A stretch of 64,000 nt of DNA from Bacteroidetes bacterium UKL13-3 (GCA_001602415.1 CP012155.1:1550001-1614000); one strand, 5' to 3'; positions 25,667 to 34,482 are shown, counted from the stretch's first letter. Numbers and translations are program-made. The notes: a model not told the origin generated them from the sequence alone.

Positions 25667-27364
25667 ATGAATACATTATACAAACACATTTCAGCAATTT
25701 TAAAACAAGTAAATTGTAAAAAAATGATGGTAGTGTTACTTTTATTAGTAACGTTTACCCAAGCCAATTCACAAACCAGAGAGCGTAAATGGAATGCCGG
25801 AGTAATGGGAGGATTTTCGGTGTATGCCGGAGACCTGGGTAACAGCATGACTGACTTTACATCTGATGTTTTTCGCCAAAATTTAATTGTTGGAATTAAT
25901 TTGTCAAGATACATCAACCGTTCATTAGATGTTACCCTAACATCTACAGTTGGATCATTTGGTTATTATAAGGATAATAATACTGTTTTTAAAGGAGATA
26001 TGCTACATGGAAATATTACCCTAAAATATAAATTCTATAATGGGTATATGATTTCCGAAGACAGCAAATTAGCTCCGTACGTATTTGCAGGTATTGGTGC
26101 TTCAAACTTTTCGGGTGCAGCCATTACCAATAATATTGATTACCCCATTATAGGAGGTGCCGGTGTTCGGTATCGATTAAACGAGGTTATAAATATTACT
26201 TATCAAGCTACTTTTGGTTATATGGGAAATGCCCATAATAATCCTGCAACTGGTGTAACGCCAACAGGAAATGATATGTTTATGATGCATACATTAGGTT
26301 TAGGATTTAATTTAGGTAAAGCTAAAGATGAAGACAAAGATGGTATATCTGATAAAAAAGATAAGTGCATGGGAACACCTGCCGGAACTAAAGTTGATGT
26401 TAACGGTTGTTCTTTAGATACTGATGGTGACGGTATCGCTGATTATTTGGATAAATGTCCAACATTAGCAGGATTAGCAGCTACAAATGGTTGTCCTGAT
26501 ACTGATAAAGATGGTATCGCTGATAACGAAGACCAATGTCCAACCGAACCGGGAACTGCTGCAATGAAAGGTTGTCCTGATACGGATGGTGATGGAATTA
26601 TTGATAGCAAAGATAAATGTCCTAACATAAAAGGGTCAATTACATTAGATGGTTGTCTTGATCGTGATGGAGATGGAATAAGAGATGAAGAGGATATGTG
26701 TCCTGATGTAAAAGGTGTAGCCTTGTTTAAAGGATGCCCTGATACAGATGGAGATGGAATTGAAGATTCAAAAGATATGTGTCCACTTATAAAAGGAACA
26801 ATAGCAACCAATGGTTGTCCTGATACGGATAATGATGGTGTTCATGATGGAATTGATAAATGTCCAAAAGTAGCTGGAAGTGCAACACATAGTGGCTGTC
26901 CTGATACCGATAATGATGGTGTATATGATGATATTGATAAGTGTATTACCATTCCTGGAACAGCATCAAATGTTGGTTGTCCTGAGTTGAAAAAAGAAAC
27001 GAAACAATTATTTGAAAAAGCTTTACAAGGAATACAATTTGAAACAGGAAAAGCAGTTATCAAACCAGTATCCTTTCCAATTTTAAATGCTATTGTGAAC
27101 GTGATGAAAGAAAATTCTTCATACAAACTGATTATTGGCGGACATACAGATAATGTAGGTGATGATGCAATGAACATGACGCTTTCTCAGAATCGTGCAG
27201 ATGCAGTTGCTGAGTACCTTATTGGTCATGGTGTTGATCCAATGAAAGTAAGTGCTACCGGATATGGCGAAAGCGCTCCAGTTGATACAAACGCTTCGGT
27301 TAAAGGAAGAACCCGTAACCGTAGAGTTGAATTCAAAGTAGAGTTTTTGAAAGTAGTAGAATAA
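25667..27364 (+). CDS. OmpA-family outer-membrane protein with thrombospondin type 3 repeats
   Basis: A 565-residue protein. A signal peptide region (about 1-35) is followed by an N-terminal barrel (residues 40-215, e.g. WNAGVMGGFSVYAGDLGNS, YVFAGIGASNFSGA). Then come about nine calcium-binding type 3 repeats (DTDGDGIADYLDKCPTLAG and variants) at 220-435, and a C-terminal OmpA peptidoglycan-binding domain (GIQFETGKAVIKP, IIGGHTDNVGDD, LSQNRADAVAEYL, GYGESAPV). It is a likely outer-membrane-to-cell-wall linker. A strong terminator follows. Repeats are nearly in register but vary in the non-acidic positions. Confidence 0.88.
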   Translation: MNTLYKHISAILKQVNCKKMMVVLLLLVTFTQANSQTRERKWNAGVMGGFSVYAGDLGNSMTDFTSDVFRQNLIVGINLSRYINRSLDVTLTSTVGSFGYYKDNNTVFKGDMLHGNITLKYKFYNGYMISEDSKLAPYVFAGIGASNFSGAAITNNIDYPIIGGAGVRYRLNEVINITYQATFGYMGNAHNNPATGVTPTGNDMFMMHTLGLGFNLGKAKDEDKDGISDKKDKCMGTPAGTKVDVNGCSLDTDGDGIADYLDKCPTLAGLAATNGCPDTDKDGIADNEDQCPTEPGTAAMKGCPDTDGDGIIDSKDKCPNIKGSITLDGCLDRDGDGIRDEEDMCPDVKGVALFKGCPDTDGDGIEDSKDMCPLIKGTIATNGCPDTDNDGVHDGIDKCPKVAGSATHSGCPDTDNDGVYDDIDKCITIPGTASNVGCPELKKETKQLFEKALQGIQFETGKAVIKPVSFPILNAIVNVMKENSSYKLIIGGHTDNVGDDAMNMTLSQNRADAVAEYLIGHGVDPMKVSATGYGESAPVDTNASVKGRTRNRRVEFKVEFLKVVE

Positions 27365-27391
27365 CTGATCATAAGAATTTGATTAAATAAA

Positions 27392-27431
27392 CAAAAAAGA
27401 AGCTTTGGATTAAACCCAAGCTTCTTTTTTG
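27392..27431 (+). terminator. Rho-independent terminator after the OmpA gene
   Basis: GAAGCTTTGG pairs with CCCAAGCTTC (one mismatch) around GATTAAA-type loop sequence, with A run before and T run after (27392-27431). Confidence 0.85.
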
Positions 27432-27501
27432 TTTCACTCCTTTTTCAAAAGGTGGCTCGTTTATTATTTCTCCTTTAATTACCTTATTAATCCCTATTCA
27501 A

Positions 27502-28064
27502 ATGAAATTGTATATAAAAAATATGGTTTGTATAAGGTGTAAAATTGTGGTAAGAGCTGAACTTAACAATTTAGGATTAACACCCATTTAAGTTGATCTT
27601 GGGGAGGCTAAAATACTTGAATCCATAAGTGAGAAACAGTGTGAAAAGTTGAGGGTAAAACTTCAAAAGTCGGGTTTGGAACTTATTGATGATGAAAAAG
27701 GTATGCTCATTGAAAAAATCGAAAATGTAATCGTCCAAATGGTAAGTTACAGTGATGAACAGCCTAAAGTAAATTTCTCTAATTATTTGAGTGAAAAGCT
27801 TCAATATGATTACACGTATTTAGCAAATTTATTTTCGGAAGTTGTTGGTGTAACCATCGAACACCACATTATTGCTCACAATATAGAACGTGTAAAAGAG
27901 TTGTTGGTATACGATGAACTCAATCTTACTGAGATTGCGTTTAAGATGCGTTACAGCAGTGTAGCACACTTGGCAAATCAATTTAAAAAAAAGTTGCCGG
28001 GCTCACCACATCTCAATTCAAACAACCTAAACATAAACGATTGATTTCTTTGGAAACACTTTAG
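27502..28064 (+). pseudogene. Decayed HMA-AraC regulator (N-terminal metal-binding domain plus AraC HTH)
   Basis: From ATG 27502 the frame starts MKLYIKNMVCIRCKIVVRAELNNLG, an HMA-like domain with CxxC (Cys-Ile-Arg-Cys), then meets an in-frame TAA at 27589-27591. The same frame resumes and encodes an AraC helix-turn-helix: DYTYLANLFSEVVGVTIEHHIIAHNIERVKELLVYDELNLTEIAFKMRYSSVAHLANQF. At an eight-A run near 27984 a frame change is needed to reach the expected KVAGLTTSQFKQ end, stopping at 28062-28064. Two lesions mean a pseudogene. The surviving part could be expressed from an internal start. Intact relatives are common in Bacteroidota. Confidence 0.75.
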
Positions 28065-28234
28065 TTTTTTAGTGCTAATGAAGTTTTTTTTTAATCTATG
28101 AATGATATAATTTACTGTTGGATTTCTGTAATACTATACAAGGCAATTCACACCACCTTTGATTCACCGCTGAAAGGTTAATTCAAACATTACTCGTTTA
28201 AACACATCATCTAAAACCATAAATACATTACCAC

Positions 28235-28660
28235 ATGAAAAAGTACATCTTAATGATTACAACACTCAGTTTGTTTGGCTTAACAGCCAATGCCCAACAA
28301 GAAAAGGGAAATTTGGAAAGCGCCCGTAAGGATATTGCTTCTGCTAAAGCTGATTTAAAGCAAGCTAAAAAAGATTCGATTGCCGAGTACCGACAATTTA
28401 GAACGGAATCACTTACCACGATTTCAGAAAATAACCAGAAGATTGAAGCCTTAAGAACTAAGAAGGCCGAGAAGGATAATGCAGCAACAGAATCGTTCAA
28501 TAATAAAGTTAAGTCACTTAAAGCCCAGAACGCACTACTACGTGAAAGTGTAAATAACTATCGGGCTGACGGAAATACCAACTGGGTTGTGTTTAAAAGA
28601 GAGTGGAATAAACAATTGAATGCGTTACAGCAATCATTCAACGAATCGCGATACGAATAA
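28235..28660 (+). CDS. Secreted coiled-coil protein, paralogue of the lipoprotein at 20091
   Basis: A 141-residue protein with a signal peptide ending AQQ at about residue 22 (MKKYILMITTLSLFGLTANA). The mature part is charged helix: NLESARKDIASAKADLKQAKKDSIAEYRQFRTESLTTISEN, then LKAQNALLRESVNNYRADGNTNWVVFKREWNKQLNALQQSFN. The order of segments (ENAK/ESARKDI... DS.A.F..FR.ES... ISEN... NWVVFKREW) matches the protein at 20091-20531, which carries a lipobox instead. Function unknown. Confidence 0.72.
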   Translation: MKKYILMITTLSLFGLTANAQQEKGNLESARKDIASAKADLKQAKKDSIAEYRQFRTESLTTISENNQKIEALRTKKAEKDNAATESFNNKVKSLKAQNALLRESVNNYRADGNTNWVVFKREWNKQLNALQQSFNESRYE

Positions 28661-28675
28661 TTAACCATAACCTAC

Positions 28676-28879
28676 ATGAATGAACAAACCAACAAGCAAG
28701 AAGTGATTACACTTATTGTGGAGATGCCAAAAAAATCGGCAAAGGTTACAATGAAAGAATACCCGGAGTTAAATCCAATGTTTGAAAAGGGTATGTATAT
28801 CGAAACATCTACTCAATGTCGATTATCTAAAAAGTTATACAGTATTACATTTGTTTTCAGGCATTACAACTCGGTATAA
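28676..28879 (+). CDS. Small hypothetical protein
   Basis: A 67-residue protein (MNEQTNKQEVITLIVEMPKKSAKVTMKEYPELNPMFEKGMYIETS). No family is recognised and no signal peptide or membrane segment is visible. It starts 15 bases after the coiled-coil gene and ends before a terminator at 28902, so the two genes form a small operon. The sequence composition looks coding but confidence is moderate. Confidence 0.5.
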   Translation: MNEQTNKQEVITLIVEMPKKSAKVTMKEYPELNPMFEKGMYIETSTQCRLSKKLYSITFVFRHYNSV

Positions 28880-28901
28880 TCATTACCCTAAGTGCTAAAC
28901 T

Positions 28902-28937
28902 AAAAGCCATTTCGATACATTCGAAGTGGTTTTTTTT
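28902..28937 (+). terminator. Rho-independent terminator
   Basis: CCATTTCGA pairs with TCGAAGTGG (one G-T) around TACAT, preceded by AAAAG and followed by an eight-T run. Confidence 0.8.
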
Positions 28938-29064
28938 GTATTCCTTTTTTATCAAGTATGAGCGGATAAATGCATCAAACAGCCAAATCACAATCTCGTA
29001 AATGTGTAAGTAATTACCTGCTACATGTAATTTAAGTAGGCGTTACCCTATTTATTTTTGCAGG

Positions 29065-29286
29065 ATGAAAACAGCAGAAGAATGGAATAAAAAAATTTTA
29101 GAAATAACCCTCACCATTCAAAATCAATTCCCCGAACTATCCAAGTATATTGCCGAAATGCCGGTTACTATGCCTGATGAAAAGCATCCCGAAATTACCC
29201 TCAAGAATTTAAGTACCTATTATGAATCACTTGAAAACCTGCTTAACAAATACAGTCTCAATCACGATAAGGATGAACATCAATAA
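29065..29286 (+). CDS. Small acidic hypothetical protein of Bacteroidota
   Basis: A 73-residue protein (KTAEEWNKKILEITLTIQ..FPELSKYIAEMPVTMPDEKHPEITLKNLSTYYESLENLL). It resembles a recurrent short Bacteroidota family of unknown function. A TATTTTTG box at 29053-29060, only five bases before the ATG, suggests a nearly leaderless transcript; the -33 element is weak. It stands alone before an insertion sequence. Confidence 0.6.
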   Translation: MKTAEEWNKKILEITLTIQNQFPELSKYIAEMPVTMPDEKHPEITLKNLSTYYESLENLLNKYSLNHDKDEHQ

Positions 29287-29364
29287 TGTTCAAACAATAA
29301 AAAATAAATAACCACTCCTATATCAATTTTTGAGCATACCAATTTTTTAAAGAGGGTCACACTC

Positions 29365-30764
29365 ATCCGAACTTTTTTGAGAATCAATTAAAACTTCTTT
29401 GTAAACCTTTGTTAATATTAGATACGATGTAAAAATCGAAAGAAATAAAGTCCTAAAAAACGATCAAAACAGTATATGATTACCATTAAAGTTAAAGACG
29501 ATTTGTTTTATTCTAGCGCTTCTGGCTTTGGGTTGTATGCGGAGTATTACATAATCAAGCGTTAGATAATAGCATAAGCAGATACGTATTTTCTCTACAA
29601 AATTAGAGAAGGCTGTTTTACCTTTTGCTTTTACTCTTCTCAATAATTCTAAAAGTAGATAAGCTATCAATGCTACAAATATTTGAGACTTAACCCCATT
29701 TTGACTCGTGCTGATAAAGGTTTTAACATTCAGATTTTTCTTAAGCAGTTTAAAGAACGTCTCAATATCCCAACGTCTTTTGTATAGTGCAGCAATGGTA
29801 GAAGCTTGCCACGTTAAATTATTGGTAATAATTTCTATGGTTGTGTTTTTTTCTTGGTGATATGCCACAACCCTTCTTAGGGTTTGCGTTTCCAATTTTA
29901 ACTCAAGAGCTTTCTTGCCCGTTAAGTGATAAGTTTATCTATCAGGATATGCTGATCAACCTTGTCAGGAAGTTCCAGTTCTTCTATGACCTGATAAACC
30001 GTATTATCCTTTATTCGAGTAACAAAAGTATTTTCAGCCTTTATCCTGTCTCGGATTACGCCAAAGTCCCAATAACCTTTATCTTCAATAATAATGGTTC
30101 CTTTTTCAAATACTACCTGCTCAAAACCCTTGCTATCGTGTACAGATGCTTCGGTGATGTTAACCAAATTGGGAAGCATCATAGCTTCATCCCATTGTGT
30201 GTGTATTTTAATGCCTCCTTTAGCTGTTCGGAACTTTGCCCAGTCAAACATGCTCAAGCATAGGCTAACCGTGCTGCTATCACGTATAAGGATTGTAAGT
30301 GATTTAACATCTTCGATCACGGTTTGATTTGAATACTTGGCAAGGCTACTTCCATAATATTTGAGTAGCTCATTAAACAACTGCTCAAATACTTGCCAAT
30401 TACGCTTCTTATTACCATCACTCATGGTTGACTTAGCCGGACTTTGTTCTAATCCAAGGTCGGATATAAAGGTTTCGGATACACCTATTCCAACCGAAAT
30501 ATCTTCTAAAGTACTGCATTTACAAAGCTGTCCGAACAATAAGGCAACTAACTGGTCGTATGTTTTGTATTTGTGGCAATACTTGTCGCTTTGATAGCGA
30601 TTAATTGCCTTTGTTATAATAAAGCGGGGAATTAAATCGATTACCTGACGAATTACAGGTTTATTACTATTTTTGTTTCTGCGGAAAAGGCTCATTTGAT
30701 TGAGTAGTTAGACACCTCAAATATTTGTGTTCTTTTCCGCTTTTTCTAATTTAGACTTTCGGAT
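29365..30764 (-). mobile_element. IS4-family insertion sequence
   Basis: About 1.4 kb containing a single transposase split by a frameshift. Tentative terminal inverted repeats are ATCCGAA at 29365-29371 and TTCGGAT at 30758-30764; they match in only a short core. No target duplication is clear. The transposase reads on the minus strand. Boundaries are approximate. Confidence 0.5.
29464..30695 (-). pseudogene. IS4-family transposase (DUF4372 type), frameshifted
   Basis: The N-terminal part reads from 30695 to 29922: VIRQVIDLIPRFIITKAINRYQSDKYCHKYKTYDQLVALLFGQL, typical of DUF4372 transposases. Catalytic Asp regions are ILIRDSSTVSL and EDKGYWDFG. It ends early (DKLIT-stop). The remainder reads in another frame from 29895 to 29464, with YKRRWDIETFFKLLKKNLNVKTF carrying the catalytic Glu. 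The sequence between (29896-29935) reads LTGKKALELKLETQTLRR if one base is added. As written the enzyme is broken at about residue 258. Confidence 0.8.
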
Positions 30765-30820
30765 AGTTATGATTTCTTTTATAAAATGCTATATTGAAAT
30801 AAACTCAAATATTAATAGGA

Positions 30821-31633
30821 ATGGCAAAAATCAATGTAAAAGACACAGAAATTACGATTATATCTGTTGAGGAACGGGATTATATTTCGCTTACCGATAT
30901 GGCAAATGCCAAAGAAAGCGAAAGCCGTGCAGCAGACATCATAAAAAACTGGATAAGAACCCGTTACACGCTTGAATTTTTAGGTACTTGGGAGCAAATT
31001 AACAACCCCAATTTTAAAGTGGTGGAATTTGACCACTTTAAAACTCAAGCAGGTTTGCCAAGTTTTGTACTGAGTGTTTCAGAATGGGTAGAAAAAACCA
31101 ATGCCATTGGAATTATTGTAAGAAAAGGCAAATATGGCGGAACATATGCCCAAAAGGACATTGCTTTTGAATTTGGCTCTGCAATCAGCGTTCCCTTCAA
31201 GTTATATCTAATAACCGAGTTCCAAAGACTAAAAGAGGAAGAACAAAAACAACTTGGCTGGACAGCCAAACGAGAATTAGCAAAACTCAATTACCATATT
31301 CATACAGACGCAATTAAACATAATCTAATCCCACTAGAGCTTTCGGCTCAACAGACATCTATCATATACGCCAATGAAGCCGATGTATTAAATGTAGCTA
31401 TGTTTGGAATGACGGCAAAACAATGGCGTGAAGCAAATCCTAACCTAAAAGGAAATATACGTGATTATGCTACAATCAACGAACTGATTTGTCTTTCAAA
31501 TATGGAAAACCTAAACGCAGTTTTCATCAACGAAAAAATACTACAAAAAGACCGATTAATAAAATTGAACAAAATAGCTATTCAACAAATGAGCATCTTA
31601 CAAGACTTGGACAAAAGAAAATTATTAAAATAA
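30821..31633 (+). CDS. KilA-N domain protein
   Basis: A 270-residue protein. The KilA-N DNA-binding domain covers residues about 10-125: ISLTDMANAKESESRAADIIKNWIRTRYTLEFLGTWEQINNPNFK, then GLPSFVLSVSEWVEKTNAIGIIVRKGKYGGTYAQKDIAFEFGSAISVPFKLYLITEFQRLK. The C-terminal half is helical and unassigned (TAKRELAKLNYHIHTDAIK). KilA-N proteins occur in phages, plasmids and accessory islands. The gene lies on the plus strand and its downstream sequence runs into an attC-like palindrome, so it may be a cassette cargo. Confidence 0.85.
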   Translation: MAKINVKDTEITIISVEERDYISLTDMANAKESESRAADIIKNWIRTRYTLEFLGTWEQINNPNFKVVEFDHFKTQAGLPSFVLSVSEWVEKTNAIGIIVRKGKYGGTYAQKDIAFEFGSAISVPFKLYLITEFQRLKEEEQKQLGWTAKRELAKLNYHIHTDAIKHNLIPLELSAQQTSIIYANEADVLNVAMFGMTAKQWREANPNLKGNIRDYATINELICLSNMENLNAVFINEKILQKDRLIKLNKIAIQQMSILQDLDKRKLLK

Positions 31634-31786
31634 CAAACAGATCAACCCTCCGCAGTTGGTGGCACATTTGCAGTTTTTCCAACCGCACATAGCCAAGCAA
31701 AAAACAGCAAAAGAGCCACCAAACAACCGCACCAAGACAGACACGAAATGACAGTGAACAACCACGACAGAAAAGAAGGGCGAAGT

Positions 31787-31907
31787 GCTAACAGCGGTTT
31801 TGCAAAAAAAAGCGGGTTCAGAGGTTAATTGAACATTCTACCTCGCATCAAATTTTGTGGTATGTTGACAGTTTTGTGCTCCGAAATCCGCTTCTTCGCA
31901 AAGCCGC
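31787..31907 (+). repeat. attC-like palindrome, left part, interrupted by the IS110 element
   Basis: GCTAACAGCGGTTTTGC (31787-31803) pairs with GCAAAGCCGC (31898-31907) and, beyond the inserted element, with GTTAGC at 33158. An inner arm pairs AAGCGGGTT with AATCCGCTT. Length, the terminal TAAC...GTTA complementarity and the imperfect stem are those of an integron attC site. No protein gene lies in 31634-31944. Confidence 0.6.
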
Positions 31908-31944
31908 ATTCCAAGATCAAAAACAAGTTTTTTCTTAATATATT

Positions 31945-32943
31945 TTAGGCAGCATATTGGCTTAGTTCAACATATGGTGTGCCGCGATTGATAGTTGCAA
32001 AAACCCTTGATACAAGTTTGTTTCTGATTATATTTAGTACTACCATTTTAGGTTTCCCTTCTTCTACTCGCTTTTCATAGTATTGCTTTAGTTCCTTATC
32101 GTGTTGTATGGCACTGATGGCCGACATGGATAATAGGCTCTTCATTTTTCGGTCACTTATGGGATGAATTTTCATGCGCCCGTTAATACTCGTGCCTGAC
32201 TGATGTGGGAATGGCACTAAACCACAATAACAAGAAAACTGGCGCCAACTTGCAAAGCGTGTGTAGTTGTGCGTATGCACTAACATTTGCACTGCTAAAA
32301 CCAATCCAACTCCCTTTACACTTCGACTTAGTTTATAATGTTTATGCATCTGATTATCCGTTTTGATTAAACTCACCATTGCATTCTCTAACTTTTTCAT
32401 TTGTTGTTCCAGGTGGCAAATGGTTTCTGCTATCATCGCCTCTGATACATCTTCTGTTTGTTTATTTACTGTTAGCACCTGCATTCCCTTTTCAAGGCAT
32501 TTCAAAGCACGTAATTGCTTTGCTATTTGCTCCCTTAGGCTCATCATCCGTTGCAACTCAATAAGTTTCTCTGGCGGTGGCACACTGGCTACCAACTCCT
32601 CACGATGAAGCCATGCATAACGCGCAATTTCTTTCGCATCTGCTTTGTCTGTTTTACCTCGTTTCAGCCCAATGGATCGTTTAATTTCCATTGGATTTAC
32701 ACAACAATAGCAAACCTGATGCTGATGCAAATAATAACTTAAATGCAAGCAATACCAGCCTGTATGTTCAAAGCATATTACTGATTGTGTAATTAAAACC
32801 TTTTGTGATTTTATCCATTGTAAAATCTTTTTGTAACCACTTTCGTCATTGATAAATTGCTTGTGTAGTTGCTTGTGATGTAGGTGTACATCTAATGTTT
32901 TTTTTGATACATCAATACCGATGGTTTCTTCAACATTTTCCAT
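31945..32943 (-). CDS. IS110-family transposase (DEDD recombinase with C-terminal Ser domain)
   Basis: A 332-residue transposase of normal length. The N-terminal DEDD RuvC-like domain has TIGIDVSKKTLDVHL (first Asp), CFEHTGWYC, KRSIGLKRGKTDKADAKEIARYAW. The C-terminal transposase-20 domain has SVKGVGLVLAVQMLVHTHNYTRFASWRQFSCYCGLVPFPHQSGTSI, with the likely catalytic Ser. The family inserts site-specifically with an RNA guide. The frame is intact. It reads against the SIR2 cassette. Confidence 0.9.
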   Translation of the reverse strand: MENVEETIGIDVSKKTLDVHLHHKQLHKQFINDESGYKKILQWIKSQKVLITQSVICFEHTGWYCLHLSYYLHQHQVCYCCVNPMEIKRSIGLKRGKTDKADAKEIARYAWLHREELVASVPPPEKLIELQRMMSLREQIAKQLRALKCLEKGMQVLTVNKQTEDVSEAMIAETICHLEQQMKKLENAMVSLIKTDNQMHKHYKLSRSVKGVGLVLAVQMLVHTHNYTRFASWRQFSCYCGLVPFPHQSGTSINGRMKIHPISDRKMKSLLSMSAISAIQHDKELKQYYEKRVEEGKPKMVVLNIIRNKLVSRVFATINRGTPYVELSQYAA

Positions 32944-33140
32944 AATTTCGTATTTAAGGATAAAACAAAAAAACTTGCTGTGCTATCGCCTTTAACGGGC
33001 TCTAACGCCCAATATTCCAATTAGTACTTGCAAGTCCGAATGGGGAAACGGGACTTATGCAGCTTAAAGGAATTTATTCCTACAAAACGTTTGAGTTCAC
33101 CCGTTTCTCTTTCGGTTAAGTTAATGTTTTTTTCTTGATG
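32944..33140 (-). ncRNA. Candidate bridge RNA region of the IS110 element
   Basis: The non-coding end upstream of the transposase holds several hairpins: GGGCTCTAACGCCC (about 32997-33010), GCAAGTCC...GGACTTATGC (about 33030-33060), and GGAATTTATTCC. IS110 family members of the upstream type encode a guide (bridge) RNA in this end, read on the transposase strand (established for IS621). The candidate is based on position and structure only; I could not match the guide loops to the target. Confidence 0.35.
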
Positions 33141-33157
33141 CAAACTAAAGGCAAACC

Positions 33158-33167
33158 GTTAGCGGTA
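33158..33167 (+). repeat. Cassette start GTTAGCGGTA (first bases of SIR2 cassette)
   Basis: GTTAGCGGTA is nearly the reverse complement of TACCGATAAC at 35168-35177, the end of the same cassette (9 of 10). This is how the two ends of an integron cassette pair in its circular form. It also supplies the missing GTTAGC half of the attC-like palindrome at 31787-31907. Confidence 0.55.
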
Positions 33168-33184
33168 ATTTTAAGACGACACAT

Positions 33185-34480
33185 ATGAACTATAAAGACA
33201 CACAAAACTTTAAAGACTTTTTAGAACTTTACACTACTAATCCTGACAGAGTAATCTTCTTTGTTGGTGCAGGTCTTTCAATGCCACTTTTTCCAAGTTG
33301 GACATCATTTTTAAAACAACTTGTTAACGACACAGACGCAAAAGGGAAACTTCAATTTGACAAAAAAGAACTCCTTGACAAATTAGAAAATGGCACTAAC
33401 TTTCTTGAAATAGCGGACTGTTGTGCAGAAGCAATCGGAAAGAGTGAATACAGAGAAATTATTGAAAAACACTTTGACAAAGAGTTTACATACGAAGAAA
33501 TTCCTGATGCCTATAAATCATTATTGACACTGCAATTCAAAAGTATTATTACGACAAACTATGATAGAATACCTGAAATTGGTGGTCGTGGAAGTTTTAG
33601 TTGCTATACCAACAAGAACATTTCTGAATCACTAAAAGCAATTGAAAAAGGAAAAAAAATAGTTTTAAAAATTCACGGAGACATATTAAATCAAGATTCA
33701 ATTATTCTAACAGAAACAGATTTCAAAGCGATTATTCATAATAGTCCAGCAGTTCAAAGCAGTTTGAGAAGCCTTTTTTCAACCTCTACTATCTGTTTCT
33801 TAGGCTTTGGAATGAGTGACCCACATTTTAACTTGATATTGGATTTCCTTAGTTCAATAAACAACGGACAAACAATTATTCATTATGCTTTTTTGGCTTC
33901 AAAAACAAAGTTTGAAATAAATTCCATTGAGAAAAAAAATGGCATTAGAGTAATTGAATATACGCCATCAAGTAATACTCATCCTGAAGTAGAAGATTTT
34001 ATAAACCAATTGAACGGAATTACAAAACCTTTGATAACAAATACAATCATTGACACCTCAGACAATCTTTTTTCAATACTTGAAAATAAATTTCAGACAA
34101 ATCTAGGGTTGCAGAACTATTATTTAGACTTCAAAGCGAAGGAGAAACAAATAATAATTAACTACTTTTCGAGAGCCAGCACTGAATATGAACAACAAAA
34201 AGAAATTATTTCGATTTATAAGCTATTCGATTTCGAGACAACACTAATTGAAAACATCAAAATTTGTTGTTTTTTACAAACAGAACCTAATAAAGAATTT
34301 GTAAAGTCATCTCCTTTAATCCTTGTTGCAATTGGAGATTATAAAACAGCATTTGAGTTTTCTCATAGAACAAAAACAGAAGTTGAATTATGGCAAAAGC
34401 TACAATTTAATCAGCCATATATGATTGGCAATATTCATTTCACAGACAGAAAGGTAAACTTTCCCCTTATGAATTTTTAG
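33185..34480 (+). CDS. SIR2-family NADase-like protein, probable antiphage effector
   Basis: A 431-residue protein. Residues about 20-280 form a SIR2 domain: FFVGAGLS (Gly28-Ser32, NAD binding), IITTNYDRIP with Asn125, LKIHGDIL with His164, and FLGFGMSDPHFN. Asn125 and His164 correspond to the catalytic residues of NAD-degrading SIR2 defence effectors. The C-terminal 150 residues are unassigned. It has no histone-deacetylase zinc cysteines, which favours NADase over deacetylase. It starts 20 bases after the cassette boundary and is followed after two bases by a phage-tail-like gene. A defence role is inferred from family and neighbourhood. Confidence 0.85.
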   Translation: MNYKDTQNFKDFLELYTTNPDRVIFFVGAGLSMPLFPSWTSFLKQLVNDTDAKGKLQFDKKELLDKLENGTNFLEIADCCAEAIGKSEYREIIEKHFDKEFTYEEIPDAYKSLLTLQFKSIITTNYDRIPEIGGRGSFSCYTNKNISESLKAIEKGKKIVLKIHGDILNQDSIILTETDFKAIIHNSPAVQSSLRSLFSTSTICFLGFGMSDPHFNLILDFLSSINNGQTIIHYAFLASKTKFEINSIEKKNGIRVIEYTPSSNTHPEVEDFINQLNGITKPLITNTIIDTSDNLFSILENKFQTNLGLQNYYLDFKAKEKQIIINYFSRASTEYEQQKEIISIYKLFDFETTLIENIKICCFLQTEPNKEFVKSSPLILVAIGDYKTAFEFSHRTKTEVELWQKLQFNQPYMIGNIHFTDRKVNFPLMNF

Positions 34481-34482
34481 AT

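Larger units (their letters stand above)
31908..33150 (-). mobile_element. IS110-family insertion sequence inserted in an attC-like site
   Basis: About 1.2 kb: one DEDD transposase on the minus strand, a short downstream end (31908-31944) and about 200 bases of non-coding sequence upstream (32944-33150). Ends cannot be fixed, as this family lacks strong terminal repeats. The flanks, GCAAAGCCGC on the left and GCAAACCGTTAGC on the right, are the two halves of the palindrome it interrupts. Confidence 0.6.

Noticed and set aside
26330-26990. Repeats in the OmpA gene as a CRISPR-like or tandem repeat array
   Set aside because: They are codon-level type 3 calcium-binding protein repeats of variable sequence, not DNA repeats with spacers.
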